From: Oscillospiraceae bacterium
Lineage (GTDB): Bacteria > Bacillota > Clostridia > Saccharofermentanales > Saccharofermentanaceae
Direction: 5' to 3'
DNA length: 64,000 nucleotides
Assembly (NCBI GenBank): GCA_902775565.1
Contig: CACYMP010000002.1
Location: 1 to 64,000, forward strand
Position numbers and translations under genes: made by a program. Below the pieces are notes generated by a model. It was not told where the DNA came from. It worked only from the letters and a program-made list of their open reading frames with translations, and ran no database searches. Positions 8,007 to 16,357 of this stretch are shown here, piece after piece (within the stretch, counting starts at the first letter, position 1; every line of letters begins with the position of its first letter).

Positions 8007-8561
8007 ACCGGCCGCCGTCTGCTTTTTGTCCAGATACTTCTCCTGATAGGTTGTGCATTCCTTGGCACATTCGTCCAGCAGGTCTGAGAACTGTTTTGTA
8101 TAGTCGTCTTCGCACAAAGAATACAGATCATGGAAATAGCTGTTGAACCTGTCTCCGCCTTTAAGCTCGTATCCGCCTATCTCAAGTGCTTTTTCTTCTG
8201 AATCATAAAGGATGATGTATCTCGAGGTCCCGTCAGTCCTTTCGTCTTCCTTGCCCACATTCATCCTGTATACTTTAGCGGGCGAAAAGAGCTTCTTAAT
8301 CTTATTTATCCTCTCTTCGGACAGCTGCTCGCGGCCGATCTCATTGCCACGGTAAAGCACGATCAGGGTGCCGTCGGTCTTCAGTGTGTACCCAAGAGAT
8401 TCATAGAACCACGGCTGGCTTACCTTTAACGTGAACATCGTATCTTCGCTGAATTGAGGCACTTCTTTTGCCTTGCATCCGCACATGCAAAAAGCCGCGG
8501 CCATAGAAAAGACCAGAACGGAAATGATCAGCCTGATCCTTAAAATACCCCGGTCCTGCAT
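7995..8561 (-). CDS. Lipoprotein of unknown function
   Basis: 188 aa. The N-terminal hydrophobic segment ends in a Cys-rich lipobox-like FCMCGC near residues 24-29. The mature part carries alternating strands (YTLKTDGTLIVLYRGNEIG, RYIILYDSEEKALEIGGYEL) that resemble small extracytoplasmic beta domains, then a helical C-terminus with CxxxC. No family recognised. It is convergent with the small membrane ORF and stands alone. Confidence 0.75.
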   Translation of the reverse strand: MQDRGILRIRLIISVLVFSMAAAFCMCGCKAKEVPQFSEDTMFTLKVSQPWFYESLGYTLKTDGTLIVLYRGNEIGREQLSEERINKIKKLFSPAKVYRMNVGKEDERTDGTSRYIILYDSEEKALEIGGYELKGGDRFNSYFHDLYSLCEDDYTKQFSDLLDECAKECTTYQEKYLDKKQTAAGSGS

Positions 8562-8659
8562 TTTGGTTCTGAAAAAAAAAGCCCATAATTTCCCCCTGGT
8601 ATTGGTTTTGTCATCCTATATACAGGCGGGGGCTCAAAAATGTTGCAGTATAAAATAAT

Positions 8660-8686
8660 AAAAAGGGATGCCCTTGAGCATCCCTT
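8660..8686 (-). terminator. Terminator of the prepilin-like gene
   Basis: Minus strand GGGATGC-N6-GCATCCC (8684-8665) followed by five T, directly after the stop codon of the 8691-9365 gene. Confidence 0.85.
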
Positions 8687-8690
8687 CAGT

Positions 8691-9365
8691 TTATTTCTTA
8701 TAAGATTCGGAGTGTCCTAGCAACGAGTTCGCTCCGTTCCTCCAGAAGTTTTTGTCATTCTGGCCCGTCCTGTTACTGACAACGAAATACTGGATCCTTA
8801 TGTTTGTTCCCTCGGGCTTAACTATGGTGTTTTTGATACTGTCGTTGGTACCCGTCTTTTTAACATAAACCGGATCCTCGGTAGGATATGTATAGATATA
8901 TTCACCGTTTACATAGAATACTGCGGGCGCTTTCTTGTCCCTAACATAACCTACATAGTAAACACCGTATTTCTGGGCTTCGGACAAACCGGACTCAGTC
9001 GGATATCCTACACCGATAACAAGGATGTAAGGCTCGCCGTTCTTCTCACCTCTGCTGTAGCCCATCAGATTGAGAACTTTCTCTCCCCACTTACCGTTAT
9101 CATCGTTCTTGTCCCAGAAGATGTCTCTGTAATCGATTCGTTCGCCGTTATGTCCGTACCACTCTGCCATTACGGCCTGAGCTGCGGTCCTGTAGCAGTC
9201 GACTTCCTGAATGTACTTAACCTTTCTGCCCTGCTTGATATATCCGGTCAGTGCAGGTACGAGTATGCCGGCCAATATTGCCAAGACAACGAGGACAACG
9301 ATAAGCTCGACAAGCGTGAATGCCTGCCTGCATTTATGTTGGGTCTTTCTAATCCTCTTCATCAT
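8691..9365 (-). CDS. Type IV prepilin-like (pseudopilin) protein
   Basis: 224 aa with a class III signal: basic leader, the FTLVELIVVLVVLAILAGILVPAL segment with the conserved Glu at +5, and a helical spine (residues about 16-50). Prepilin peptidase would cut before the Phe. The C-terminal domain is beta-rich and Tyr-rich (YGVYYVGYVRD, AVFYVNGEYIYTYPTEDPVYV). It may be a minor pilin or a secretion pseudopilin; no assembly genes adjoin. A PilT-like ATPase (40616) and a second such protein (57681) are elsewhere in the window. The promoter is in the 9366-9485 spacer, and its terminator immediately follows. Confidence 0.85.
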   Translation of the reverse strand: MMKRIRKTQHKCRQAFTLVELIVVLVVLAILAGILVPALTGYIKQGRKVKYIQEVDCYRTAAQAVMAEWYGHNGERIDYRDIFWDKNDDNGKWGEKVLNLMGYSRGEKNGEPYILVIGVGYPTESGLSEAQKYGVYYVGYVRDKKAPAVFYVNGEYIYTYPTEDPVYVKKTGTNDSIKNTIVKPEGTNIRIQYFVVSNRTGQNDKNFWRNGANSLLGHSESYKK

Positions 9366-9419
9366 CTTTATGCACCTGATTTCACAATTTTGTACTGAGA
9401 GTGTCCCTCATGTTAATTA

Positions 9420-9445
9420 ATTATATCACACTGCTGGGGTATAAT
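9420..9445. promoter_or_regulatory. Divergent -10 boxes
   Basis: Minus strand: TGATATAAT, an extended -10 (TATAAT at 9425-9420) for the prepilin-like gene. Plus strand: TATAAT at 9440-9445 for the 9486 gene. The two start regions are only about 15 bases apart, so the promoters may interfere or share control. Confidence 0.5.
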
Positions 9446-9485
9446 GTTTTAAGCATACATTTATTATCTTTTACGGGAGTGTAAC

Positions 9486-10652
9486 ATGACAATTACAGGG
9501 ATAGAGCTGAATTTGATGTTTTGCACAGGTTCCGGATATAACAACACCATTGAAGCAAATATCCCGTTTACAGGGGAATCTCTTGTGCTGACCGGGGTCA
9601 AAAGGTCAGAAAAAGAGAACGAGATCAAAAAGTATAAGCTCACCGGCAAGACTATAGACGGTTTTCTGGCTCTTATAGAAAAGTACGGCATCACAGACTG
9701 GATCGGCAAAGAACCTTCCGTCCCTAAAGCTGCAGCCGGCGGCGATATGATGTCCGCAGTCTTTCTCACGTTGAATTTCGAGGACGGGAACAAAAGCCGC
9801 ATAACCTTCAGGGAAGTTCCCGAAGAGACGGGGCGCGAAGCTGCCTTTGCATTCCGCAGGCTCTTCTTTGATTCCACCAAAGACGATATCCTGATCTCTG
9901 AAGAGTTTTTCTATCCGACTCTGAACGAATGCCGTGAGATCAAAGAAGAACACGGACCGGTCATAGCCGTTGAGACCGGAAGCTTCACCATGGGAATGAT
10001 GTACGGCAGCAACGAGACATACACCCAGCTGATCGAGAAGACCGGCGAAGGGACAGTACGTGTCACTATAAAGAGGCAGCGCGGCAATGACCCGGAAGAG
10101 ACTAACAGCAAAGAGATCAGTTCAGATATCTTTTCCAAAGTTCAGGAAATATCAGATAAAGAGAATCTCCCCTGCTGGTTTTACGCTGCAAAAGATCCTT
10201 CCATTCCCGTTGATTATTCGATGAGGCCCACGGATTACTCGGCAAGCGGATGGCTCAATATCTACTACGATGACAGCCTTATCACCGGATTCCCGAAGGT
10301 CAAGCGCACTATCGGCGAGACTGCCTGTGATCTGGGCGGCAAAGAAGTTGACAGAGCCATAACAGCTCTGATCAATGAATGCGTTGCAGCTTCCGGTGCA
10401 AAAGTCGATATGACTCCTCTGCCCTTCCCCGGGAAAATAGCGATGGCAGATCCGAACGCAATGCCCGCGGGCTCACTCGGCATTATGCAGACGATGCAGA
10501 TGGGCATGATGGCAGGCGTTCAGACCGGAATGGTAACGCCCTCCGAAACAAAAGAACCGCCGGCAGGTGACGGCGGTCCGTGGGATTGTTCTTGCGGGGC
10601 AAAAGGCCTTACAGGAATATTCTGCAGCGAGTGCGGGTCCCCGAGACCTTAA
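9486..10652 (+). CDS. Uncharacterised protein with C-terminal zinc ribbon
   Basis: 388 aa, no signal peptide. The N-terminal about 300 residues are soluble mixed alpha/beta without a family I can name; a Met-rich, Gly-rich linker (MQTMQMGMMAGVQTGM) follows. The protein ends in the two-knuckle ribbon CSCGAKGLTGIFCSECGSPRP. Very similar ribbons end the proteins at 18748 and 28441. GGGAG precedes the ATG. Its TAA stop overlaps the stop of the convergent diguanylate cyclase gene within one TTAA, with no terminator between. Cytoplasmic and probably metal-binding at the tail; role unknown. Confidence 0.8.
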   Translation: MTITGIELNLMFCTGSGYNNTIEANIPFTGESLVLTGVKRSEKENEIKKYKLTGKTIDGFLALIEKYGITDWIGKEPSVPKAAAGGDMMSAVFLTLNFEDGNKSRITFREVPEETGREAAFAFRRLFFDSTKDDILISEEFFYPTLNECREIKEEHGPVIAVETGSFTMGMMYGSNETYTQLIEKTGEGTVRVTIKRQRGNDPEETNSKEISSDIFSKVQEISDKENLPCWFYAAKDPSIPVDYSMRPTDYSASGWLNIYYDDSLITGFPKVKRTIGETACDLGGKEVDRAITALINECVAASGAKVDMTPLPFPGKIAMADPNAMPAGSLGIMQTMQMGMMAGVQTGMVTPSETKEPPAGDGGPWDCSCGAKGLTGIFCSECGSPRP

Positions 10653-11761
10653 TCGTTATCTTCAAATACAACTATGTTCTTGCCATGCTGTTTGCCGTAG
10701 TACATACGCTCATCGGCTTTCTTGATGACAGCTTCGGGTTCTGAATATTTATCGCTGTATTCCTCAAGACCGATAGTGATCGTAACGAAGATCTGCTTTC
10801 CGAAAAAGACCGTCGGATTGGATTCGATCGTCTTCCTCAGTCTTTCAAGCTGGCCTTTTGAGTTGACCAGACTGCCGTGCCTCATAAGGATGACAAACTC
10901 CTCACCGCCCCATCTGCAGATATCGCATCCGGGCAGCTCCATCCTGATTATCTGTGTCGTGTGCTTCAGGACTTCGTCGCCTGCTTCGTGACCGTAGGAG
11001 TCATTGACGCGCTTAAAGTCATCAAGGTCGCAGAACGCGATGCAGAACGGATCTGTGCTGTCTGAATTCATCAGTGATTTGACCATGGGCAGGAATCCTC
11101 TGCGGTTCAAAAGGCTCGTAAGCTCGTCTTCATGAGCGTCAGCCGACAGCTGCCTGTTCTTCTGCTCAAGGATCGTGACTTTGTTTTCGCTCGAGAAAAT
11201 ATACATCGCGTTATAGAACAGTGTCGCGAAGACCATTGCGAATGCAGAGAAGATCACCAATACCAGCATTATCGGCGGAGATACGTTATAGACTGGCGGC
11301 AGATTGAAGAAACTGACATAAAGGACAATGAACGATATGAAGTTCAGCACGAGCATCAGCACAATGCCCCATCTCTGTCTGCCTTTGAAAAGGCTGCTTC
11401 CGAAATAGATAACAATCGGGATTATCGAGAACAGGAAACAGTACGTTCCGCATCGCAGTCCCACATAATAGGTCGATACGACTGAATATATGGTGACTTC
11501 CAATATGATGCTGGCATAAACCGGCATGATGTAGTTGATGCGGCAGAGGATATAGCAGAAGGTGTAGATGATAACGCTGAAGATGTTGAATATCACCAGC
11601 GGCATTACTCCTGCTATCCAGAAGATGACAAGAAGCACTGCATGGACAGCTCCCATTACACCGACCGTGAACGAGAAGGCATTGTTCACAAGGAATCTTA
11701 GGACCCTGATGACCAGGCCCGTTGTTCCTTTGCCAAGCTGTGCTTTGTCCGTTTTATTCAT
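10649..11761 (-). CDS. Membrane diguanylate cyclase (GGDEF)
   Basis: About 370 aa. Six or so hydrophobic segments (residues about 15-195), a short coiled linker, then a GGDEF domain: DELTSLLNRRGF, FCDLDDFKRVNDSYGHEAGDEVL and the active-site loop WGGEEF. It should make cyclic di-GMP from two GTP. The RxxD inhibitory site five residues before the loop is absent (PGCD). The start is uncertain: a TTG at 11809 and ATGs at 11797 and 11791 lie upstream, but only the ATG at 11761 has an AAGGA, about 11 bases away. It is last in a run with the 7TM sensor and EAL genes, 40-90 bases apart. Confidence 0.9.
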   Translation of the reverse strand: MNKTDKAQLGKGTTGLVIRVLRFLVNNAFSFTVGVMGAVHAVLLVIFWIAGVMPLVIFNIFSVIIYTFCYILCRINYIMPVYASIILEVTIYSVVSTYYVGLRCGTYCFLFSIIPIVIYFGSSLFKGRQRWGIVLMLVLNFISFIVLYVSFFNLPPVYNVSPPIMLVLVIFSAFAMVFATLFYNAMYIFSSENKVTILEQKNRQLSADAHEDELTSLLNRRGFLPMVKSLMNSDSTDPFCIAFCDLDDFKRVNDSYGHEAGDEVLKHTTQIIRMELPGCDICRWGGEEFVILMRHGSLVNSKGQLERLRKTIESNPTVFFGKQIFVTITIGLEEYSDKYSEPEAVIKKADERMYYGKQHGKNIVVFEDND

Positions 11762-11850
11762 AAAGAACGTTTTCCTTGAATAATTATTCATCTTCATTTT
11801 GGCATGCAAAAATGAATAATCCTATGTTTAAAGTATGAATAAATTGTGAG

Positions 11851-12951
11851 TTATACGTCTGAACCCTGCTTATCCTGAAGTTGCTTTATCAGTTTGGCTT
11901 TCGCCATCAGCTCCCTGTTGAGGCTCATGTTGTAGCGCTCGATATCTTCCAGATGTCCCTGCCTCTCGGTATCGTCGGTAATGACCAGGAGATATCCTCT
12001 GATGTCCTGCCCGTCATAGAGGTCGCCGACATGAATGACATAATATGCCTTGTCCTTGTGGTAGACATGCTTGATCGAAAGATTGTCTATGCTGAACTCG
12101 TCGATCCACTTTCCGAAAAGCTCGCGGAGCTCCTCGTTCTCCAGCTTTGTGTCTGTGCGGTTGTTTGCGATCTCAGGCAGGAACTTTTTCGCGGTATCGG
12201 TAGCGCTTAAGTAACGCTTGTTGAAATCAAAAGCTATATAACCTACCTTGCCTTCGTTCTGGATGGAACTGATGACCATGTCCTCAACCCTGTAAAGACC
12301 AATGTGGTTCATGATGATAAGGAAGCCGATCTCGTCGATCAGGTTGCCTAAGGCCATCCATTCGATCTCCTTTGTGATAAGCCTTCCGATGAAAAATGCG
12401 AAGATCGATGAGACCTGCATGATCGATGCGATGACGAGGATCTTTCTCGATACGTTCGGCTTTTTGAACCATCCGTAGATCGTGACGATTATCGTTGCAA
12501 CAAGAAAGAATATTATCTGCACATAGAAAAGTGCATGAAGCGGGCCGTATTCTTTAACGAGAACAGTCACCCCGTTCCTCTGCGCGATATCCACGCTCTT
12601 GTAATACATATCCCAGTGCCCTATCGTCAGTGCCAGTCCGTAGATCGCCGACGGGAACAATATCATTATGAAGCGGACCGCTTTGGGGATCTTGATCTGG
12701 CAGATCGACAGGACGACAAACAGTCCTATGAGCGGGAGAAAGCTTCCGCCGAGATAGAGGAATTTGTTGATGGTGACCGCCTCGCCCACATCCTTTGCCA
12801 ATGCAAGGAGAACGTAGCAGAACTGCGGGATTATCGATACTACGAATACCATTGCGTAAAGGATCGGATAGTAGCTTCGTTTGTTCCAGAAAAACACCAT
12901 GCAGCTGATAAGAGACAATACGCAAACGATAATGTAATAAGCCAGTACCAT
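11851..12951 (-). CDS. 7TM sensor protein with PAS-like domain, no output domain
   Basis: 366 aa. Residues about 1-225 form seven hydrophobic helices like the N-terminal 7TM domain of clostridial histidine kinases and GGDEF proteins. Residues about 235-340 look like a PAS fold (VGYIAFDFNKRYLSATDTAKKFLP; YLLVITDDTERQ). It ends in a short coiled coil (RYNMSLNRELMAKAKLIKQLQDKQ) where a catalytic domain would normally attach. No kinase, GGDEF or EAL motif follows. The ATG overlaps the TAA of the EAL gene by one base, so the pair is coupled. It may signal through the neighbouring cyclase or phosphodiesterase by contact (inference). Confidence 0.85.
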   Translation of the reverse strand: MVLAYYIIVCVLSLISCMVFFWNKRSYYPILYAMVFVVSIIPQFCYVLLALAKDVGEAVTINKFLYLGGSFLPLIGLFVVLSICQIKIPKAVRFIMILFPSAIYGLALTIGHWDMYYKSVDIAQRNGVTVLVKEYGPLHALFYVQIIFFLVATIIVTIYGWFKKPNVSRKILVIASIMQVSSIFAFFIGRLITKEIEWMALGNLIDEIGFLIIMNHIGLYRVEDMVISSIQNEGKVGYIAFDFNKRYLSATDTAKKFLPEIANNRTDTKLENEELRELFGKWIDEFSIDNLSIKHVYHKDKAYYVIHVGDLYDGQDIRGYLLVITDDTERQGHLEDIERYNMSLNRELMAKAKLIKQLQDKQGSDV

Positions 12952-14870
12952 TATTTATTTACCACCCTCAAATAATCTGCGAACTCTTTGCCCGGAACAG
13001 GCTTAGAGAAGAAATATCCCTGCAGGTAATCGCAGTTCAGTTCCTCCAAAAGCTTTTTCTGATCCGATGTCTCAACGCCCTCGACCAGAACAGCGTAGTT
13101 CATGTCCTTGAGCATGCGTACCGTGTTCTCAAGATAGATCCGCGCATTCCTTGCGCCCTCGCCCGTCTCGGGATGCAGTGCTTTCCAGAGTATGCTCTTA
13201 TCTATCTTGATGATGGAAAACGGCATGTCATACATATACGTGATATTGGAATAACCCGTTCCGTAATCATCAAGCGAGAACGTAAAGCCCGAATCTTTTA
13301 AGACTTCTATTGTATCAAATAAAACCCTCTGGTTTTCGGCAGTTGCCGATTCGGTTATCTCAAGATTTATGCATGAAGCATCGAGCGAGTACCTGTCCAA
13401 GATGCCGTCGAACATTTCCTTCAGATGCTTGCCCATGCACTGTACAACGGAAAGGTTTACTTCCACATAGTCGATGCCGAGCGCCTTTAGGCCGCCCTCC
13501 GAATAGAATCTGCAGACCTCTTCAAATACGAACTGTCCGATATTGAGGATCGATCCGTTGCGCTCCGCTATGGGAATGAACTCGTCCGGAGAGATCAGTC
13601 CGTACTCGTCGTCGATCAGACGGCAGAGCGCTTCCGCTGAATTGACTTTGCCGGTCGCCGTGCTCCAGATCGGCTGGTAATAGACCTTGAAGCTCCTGTT
13701 GTGGAGAGCCTTGTCGATCAGTCTTTCTATCAGGACTCCGCGCTCGTAATCGTGGACTGCCTTGTCGACATTCAGTTCGGAAGACATCTTGCCTTCGAAC
13801 GGTCTGTCGATCAGCATGAATGCGTTTTCGACAGTCTTAACGTCTTCGCCGATATGAATGACGCCGAACTGCACCGGGAAAACAAGCGAGAACTCGCCCT
13901 TGCCCCATGCTCGCTCGAACCTCTCCATCGTCTTGCTCCTTATCACCTGTATATCCGCTCTGGCTATCTGATCGCAAAGGACCGCGAAATGGCCTCTGCC
14001 GCAGTCGTAGCAGATATGCGGTTCATAAGTCTCGTCCATCCATTTTGAGATGCGGCGCAGGATGCCGTTCATGTTCTCGAATCCGATCATCTTGTTGTAG
14101 TAGTTCAGGTTCGGTATCTTAACGAGCAGCAGGACATAACCCTTGCCTGCCACCGCGCGGTCAAGCGCCGCCTGAAGCGCATAACGGTTCAGTATTCCGG
14201 TCGTCGGACTGACGGTATCGTCCTTGCTCTCGATCGTGAAAAGAATGCCCATGAGACCTAAAGTCTCAAAGAACAGTGTGAGCAGATACTCAGGGAATAT
14301 TATCTGAATGACTATAGGCACAAACGTGATGCACAGGAAGAATATCAGCGCCGACGCCCTTCTCTCCGTTATCGCCCTTCTGTGCCTGACCGTCATGTAG
14401 ATCGCAAAGATCATGTATGCGAGGGCAACGACATAGATAACGAAGAACAGTTTGCCGTGATTGTAATGCTCGGCAGCATCGTAATAGAAAATCTGTCTGT
14501 GGAACGGATTCGTGAACAGCAATGCAAGGACGGTACCGATCGGGATCACAAGCAGCGTCATCGCCTTGCGCTGCGTCTTCTCGTAACCTATCAGATAGAA
14601 CACATACATTACGATGATATAGCCGATGACATTATGTGATGACAGATAAAGATAGTTCCAGAAATCCTTGATATAGACCGTTGTATATTCCGGGTGATTA
14701 TTTGCGTAGGATCCGAAGATGTCTGCTATCTCAGCGATGAAATTAAAAACCAGCATACTCAAATATACGCGATTGGCGTGCTTTCTGACGCCTTTCTTGA
14801 ATATTATGAAGTATGCCATGAACAGCGTAACAAAGACCGCCGCTATGTCGAATTCGATATGGTAGATCAT
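12951..14870 (-). CDS. Membrane c-di-GMP phosphodiesterase (degenerate GGDEF, EAL)
   Basis: 639 aa. Seven hydrophobic helices (about 1-215), a GGDEF-like domain whose signature has decayed to CGRGHF (probably not a cyclase), then an EAL domain (about 385-635). EAL catalytic residues are all present: AEALCR, VNLS, LEITES, DDYGTGYS, KIDKS, VEGVET and LQGYFF. It should hydrolyse c-di-GMP to pGpG. I start it at 14870, where GGAGG is five bases upstream; a TTG at 14882 is the other option. TATAAT at 14930-14925 (minus) is a likely -10. It heads the c-di-GMP gene run. Confidence 0.92.
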   Translation of the reverse strand: MIYHIEFDIAAVFVTLFMAYFIIFKKGVRKHANRVYLSMLVFNFIAEIADIFGSYANNHPEYTTVYIKDFWNYLYLSSHNVIGYIIVMYVFYLIGYEKTQRKAMTLLVIPIGTVLALLFTNPFHRQIFYYDAAEHYNHGKLFFVIYVVALAYMIFAIYMTVRHRRAITERRASALIFFLCITFVPIVIQIIFPEYLLTLFFETLGLMGILFTIESKDDTVSPTTGILNRYALQAALDRAVAGKGYVLLLVKIPNLNYYNKMIGFENMNGILRRISKWMDETYEPHICYDCGRGHFAVLCDQIARADIQVIRSKTMERFERAWGKGEFSLVFPVQFGVIHIGEDVKTVENAFMLIDRPFEGKMSSELNVDKAVHDYERGVLIERLIDKALHNRSFKVYYQPIWSTATGKVNSAEALCRLIDDEYGLISPDEFIPIAERNGSILNIGQFVFEEVCRFYSEGGLKALGIDYVEVNLSVVQCMGKHLKEMFDGILDRYSLDASCINLEITESATAENQRVLFDTIEVLKDSGFTFSLDDYGTGYSNITYMYDMPFSIIKIDKSILWKALHPETGEGARNARIYLENTVRMLKDMNYAVLVEGVETSDQKKLLEELNCDYLQGYFFSKPVPGKEFADYLRVVNK

Positions 14871-14991
14871 ACCAACCTCCAAAAGGCCATATGCACCCTT
14901 GAGCTACCATTTTTCCGTATCCTTATTATATAGGCGGACGCGCGGGATTGCTATTGTTCAAGGCTTGGAAAGAGCCTGCTGCACACAAAAT

Positions 14992-15861
14992 TTACAAATC
15001 GAAAATACTTATCTGCTTATCGGGAAGATCGTTCATGTACTTAAAGCACTCATCATCGATCAGCATGCCGTTTGCCCTGCAAGTATCACGCAGTACCTTC
15101 CAAAGCTTTGAAGCATTGGGACTCGGCACTTCATAAGCATCGCCGTATGTCTTGATGTATCTGTCTTTGAGGCCCGGAAAATGTTTGTCTAAGGCGGCAT
15201 AGAAATACTCCCTGTCGCCTTCCCTTAAAGTGACTCCCATGCCCATGTTTATGATGCCTTTCACGCCGCACCTGACGCACTCATCAAGTATCTTCCTGAT
15301 GTTCTCTTCCGTGTCGTTTATGAAGGGAAGTATCGGCGTCATCCACACGATCGTGGGTATTCCCCTTTTCTGCATTTCCTCCAAAACTTCGATGCGTCTT
15401 CTGGTGTTGCAGACGTTGGGTTCTATTATGCTGCAGAGTTCATCATCATATGTGGTGAGGGTGATCTCCACTACGCACTTTGCTTTCTTGTTTATCTCAT
15501 CCAACAGATCGATGTCTTCAAGAATACGGTCGGACTTTGTCTGTATCGCAAGACCGAATCCATATTTGTTAATTATCTCCAGACACTTTCTCGTCATGCG
15601 CAGTTCCGTCTCGCAGTGCATGTAAGGATCTGACATGGAGCCCGTTCCGATCATGCACTTGCTGCGCTTTGACTTGAGTTCCTTTTCGAGAAGTTCGGGT
15701 GCATTCTGCTTGACTTCGATGTCTTCAAAAGCGTGCGTGAACTGATAACATGTACTCCTGCTGTCACAGTAGATGCAGCCGTGCGTACAGCCGCGGTAAA
15801 TGTTCATGCCGTGGTATCCGCCTTTGTTATGTACGAGTCCTTTCGCTTCTACAAAATGCAT
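14992..15861 (-). CDS. SPL-family radical SAM protein
   Basis: 289 aa. The radical SAM triad is CTHGCIYC (Cys25, Cys29, Cys32; CxxxCxxC), followed by IGTGSMSDPYMHCE, IQTKSDRILEDIDLL and VVEITLTT, typical of the spore photoproduct lyase-like/Rv2578c group. Family members use SAM cleavage for radical chemistry on nucleic acid or unknown substrates; the true SplB has an extra Cys and N-terminal domain not evident here. Its ATG is one base after the Nudix stop (TGATATG), so the two are translated together at the end of a four-gene operon. Confidence 0.85.
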   Translation of the reverse strand: MHFVEAKGLVHNKGGYHGMNIYRGCTHGCIYCDSRSTCYQFTHAFEDIEVKQNAPELLEKELKSKRSKCMIGTGSMSDPYMHCETELRMTRKCLEIINKYGFGLAIQTKSDRILEDIDLLDEINKKAKCVVEITLTTYDDELCSIIEPNVCNTRRRIEVLEEMQKRGIPTIVWMTPILPFINDTEENIRKILDECVRCGVKGIINMGMGVTLREGDREYFYAALDKHFPGLKDRYIKTYGDAYEVPSPNASKLWKVLRDTCRANGMLIDDECFKYMNDLPDKQISIFDL

Positions 15862-15862
15862 A

Positions 15863-16351
15863 TCAGTACTTCGCGGCGTATTCTTTCAGCGCGTGGTATT
15901 CACGTCTGTATAGACCGTAATCAGGAAGATTCCAAGAATGGTATTTCTCGTAGTCTGCGAACTCTTTAAGGGCTTCATCAAAGGGCATCCAGACGTTTGT
16001 GTATTCCGCCTTCGCCTCCGCTTCCGTCAGATGAACATGCCCTGTATCTTCGATAAGTTCGCAGATGAAGAAATGAGAGAAATGCTGCCAAGTATCGAAA
16101 AACTCTTCGATCTCCATGTATTCCTCAATGGGCCTTACAAGCATTCCTGTCTCTTCAAGGAGCTCGCGCACGCAGCATTCCTCAAGAGTCTCTCCTTCTT
16201 CAAGGCCTCCGCCCGGAGTGATGTATCTCTTGTTTTTGACCTCGTGGCTCAGAAGCACCTTGCCGTCTTTAACGATTATGCCTCTGGCGTTATGGCGGAC
16301 ATGCTCGACATATCCTTTATAGTCATCATTTGTCAGCTGTATCTTTTTCAC
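15863..16351 (-). CDS. Nudix hydrolase
   Basis: 162 aa. The Nudix box is complete: it opens GGGLEEGETLEE and closes RELLEETG near residues 47-70, matching GX5EX7REUXEEXGU. The enzyme should cleave a nucleoside diphosphate linked to another group; the substrate cannot be read. The start codon is GTG; no internal Met is suitable. It lies six bases after the ABC exporter and one base before the SPL-type gene, so it may clean up a nucleotide product of that pathway (inference). Confidence 0.88.
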   Translation of the reverse strand: MKKIQLTNDDYKGYVEHVRHNARGIIVKDGKVLLSHEVKNKRYITPGGGLEEGETLEECCVRELLEETGMLVRPIEEYMEIEEFFDTWQHFSHFFICELIEDTGHVHLTEAEAKAEYTNVWMPFDEALKEFADYEKYHSWNLPDYGLYRREYHALKEYAAKY

Positions 16352-16357
16352 TTCTGA

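Noticed and set aside
11809..11809. TTG start for the diguanylate cyclase at 10649-11809
   Set aside because: Neither this nor the two ATGs after it has a ribosome-binding site. The ATG at 11761 has AAGGA, so I chose that, with some doubt.
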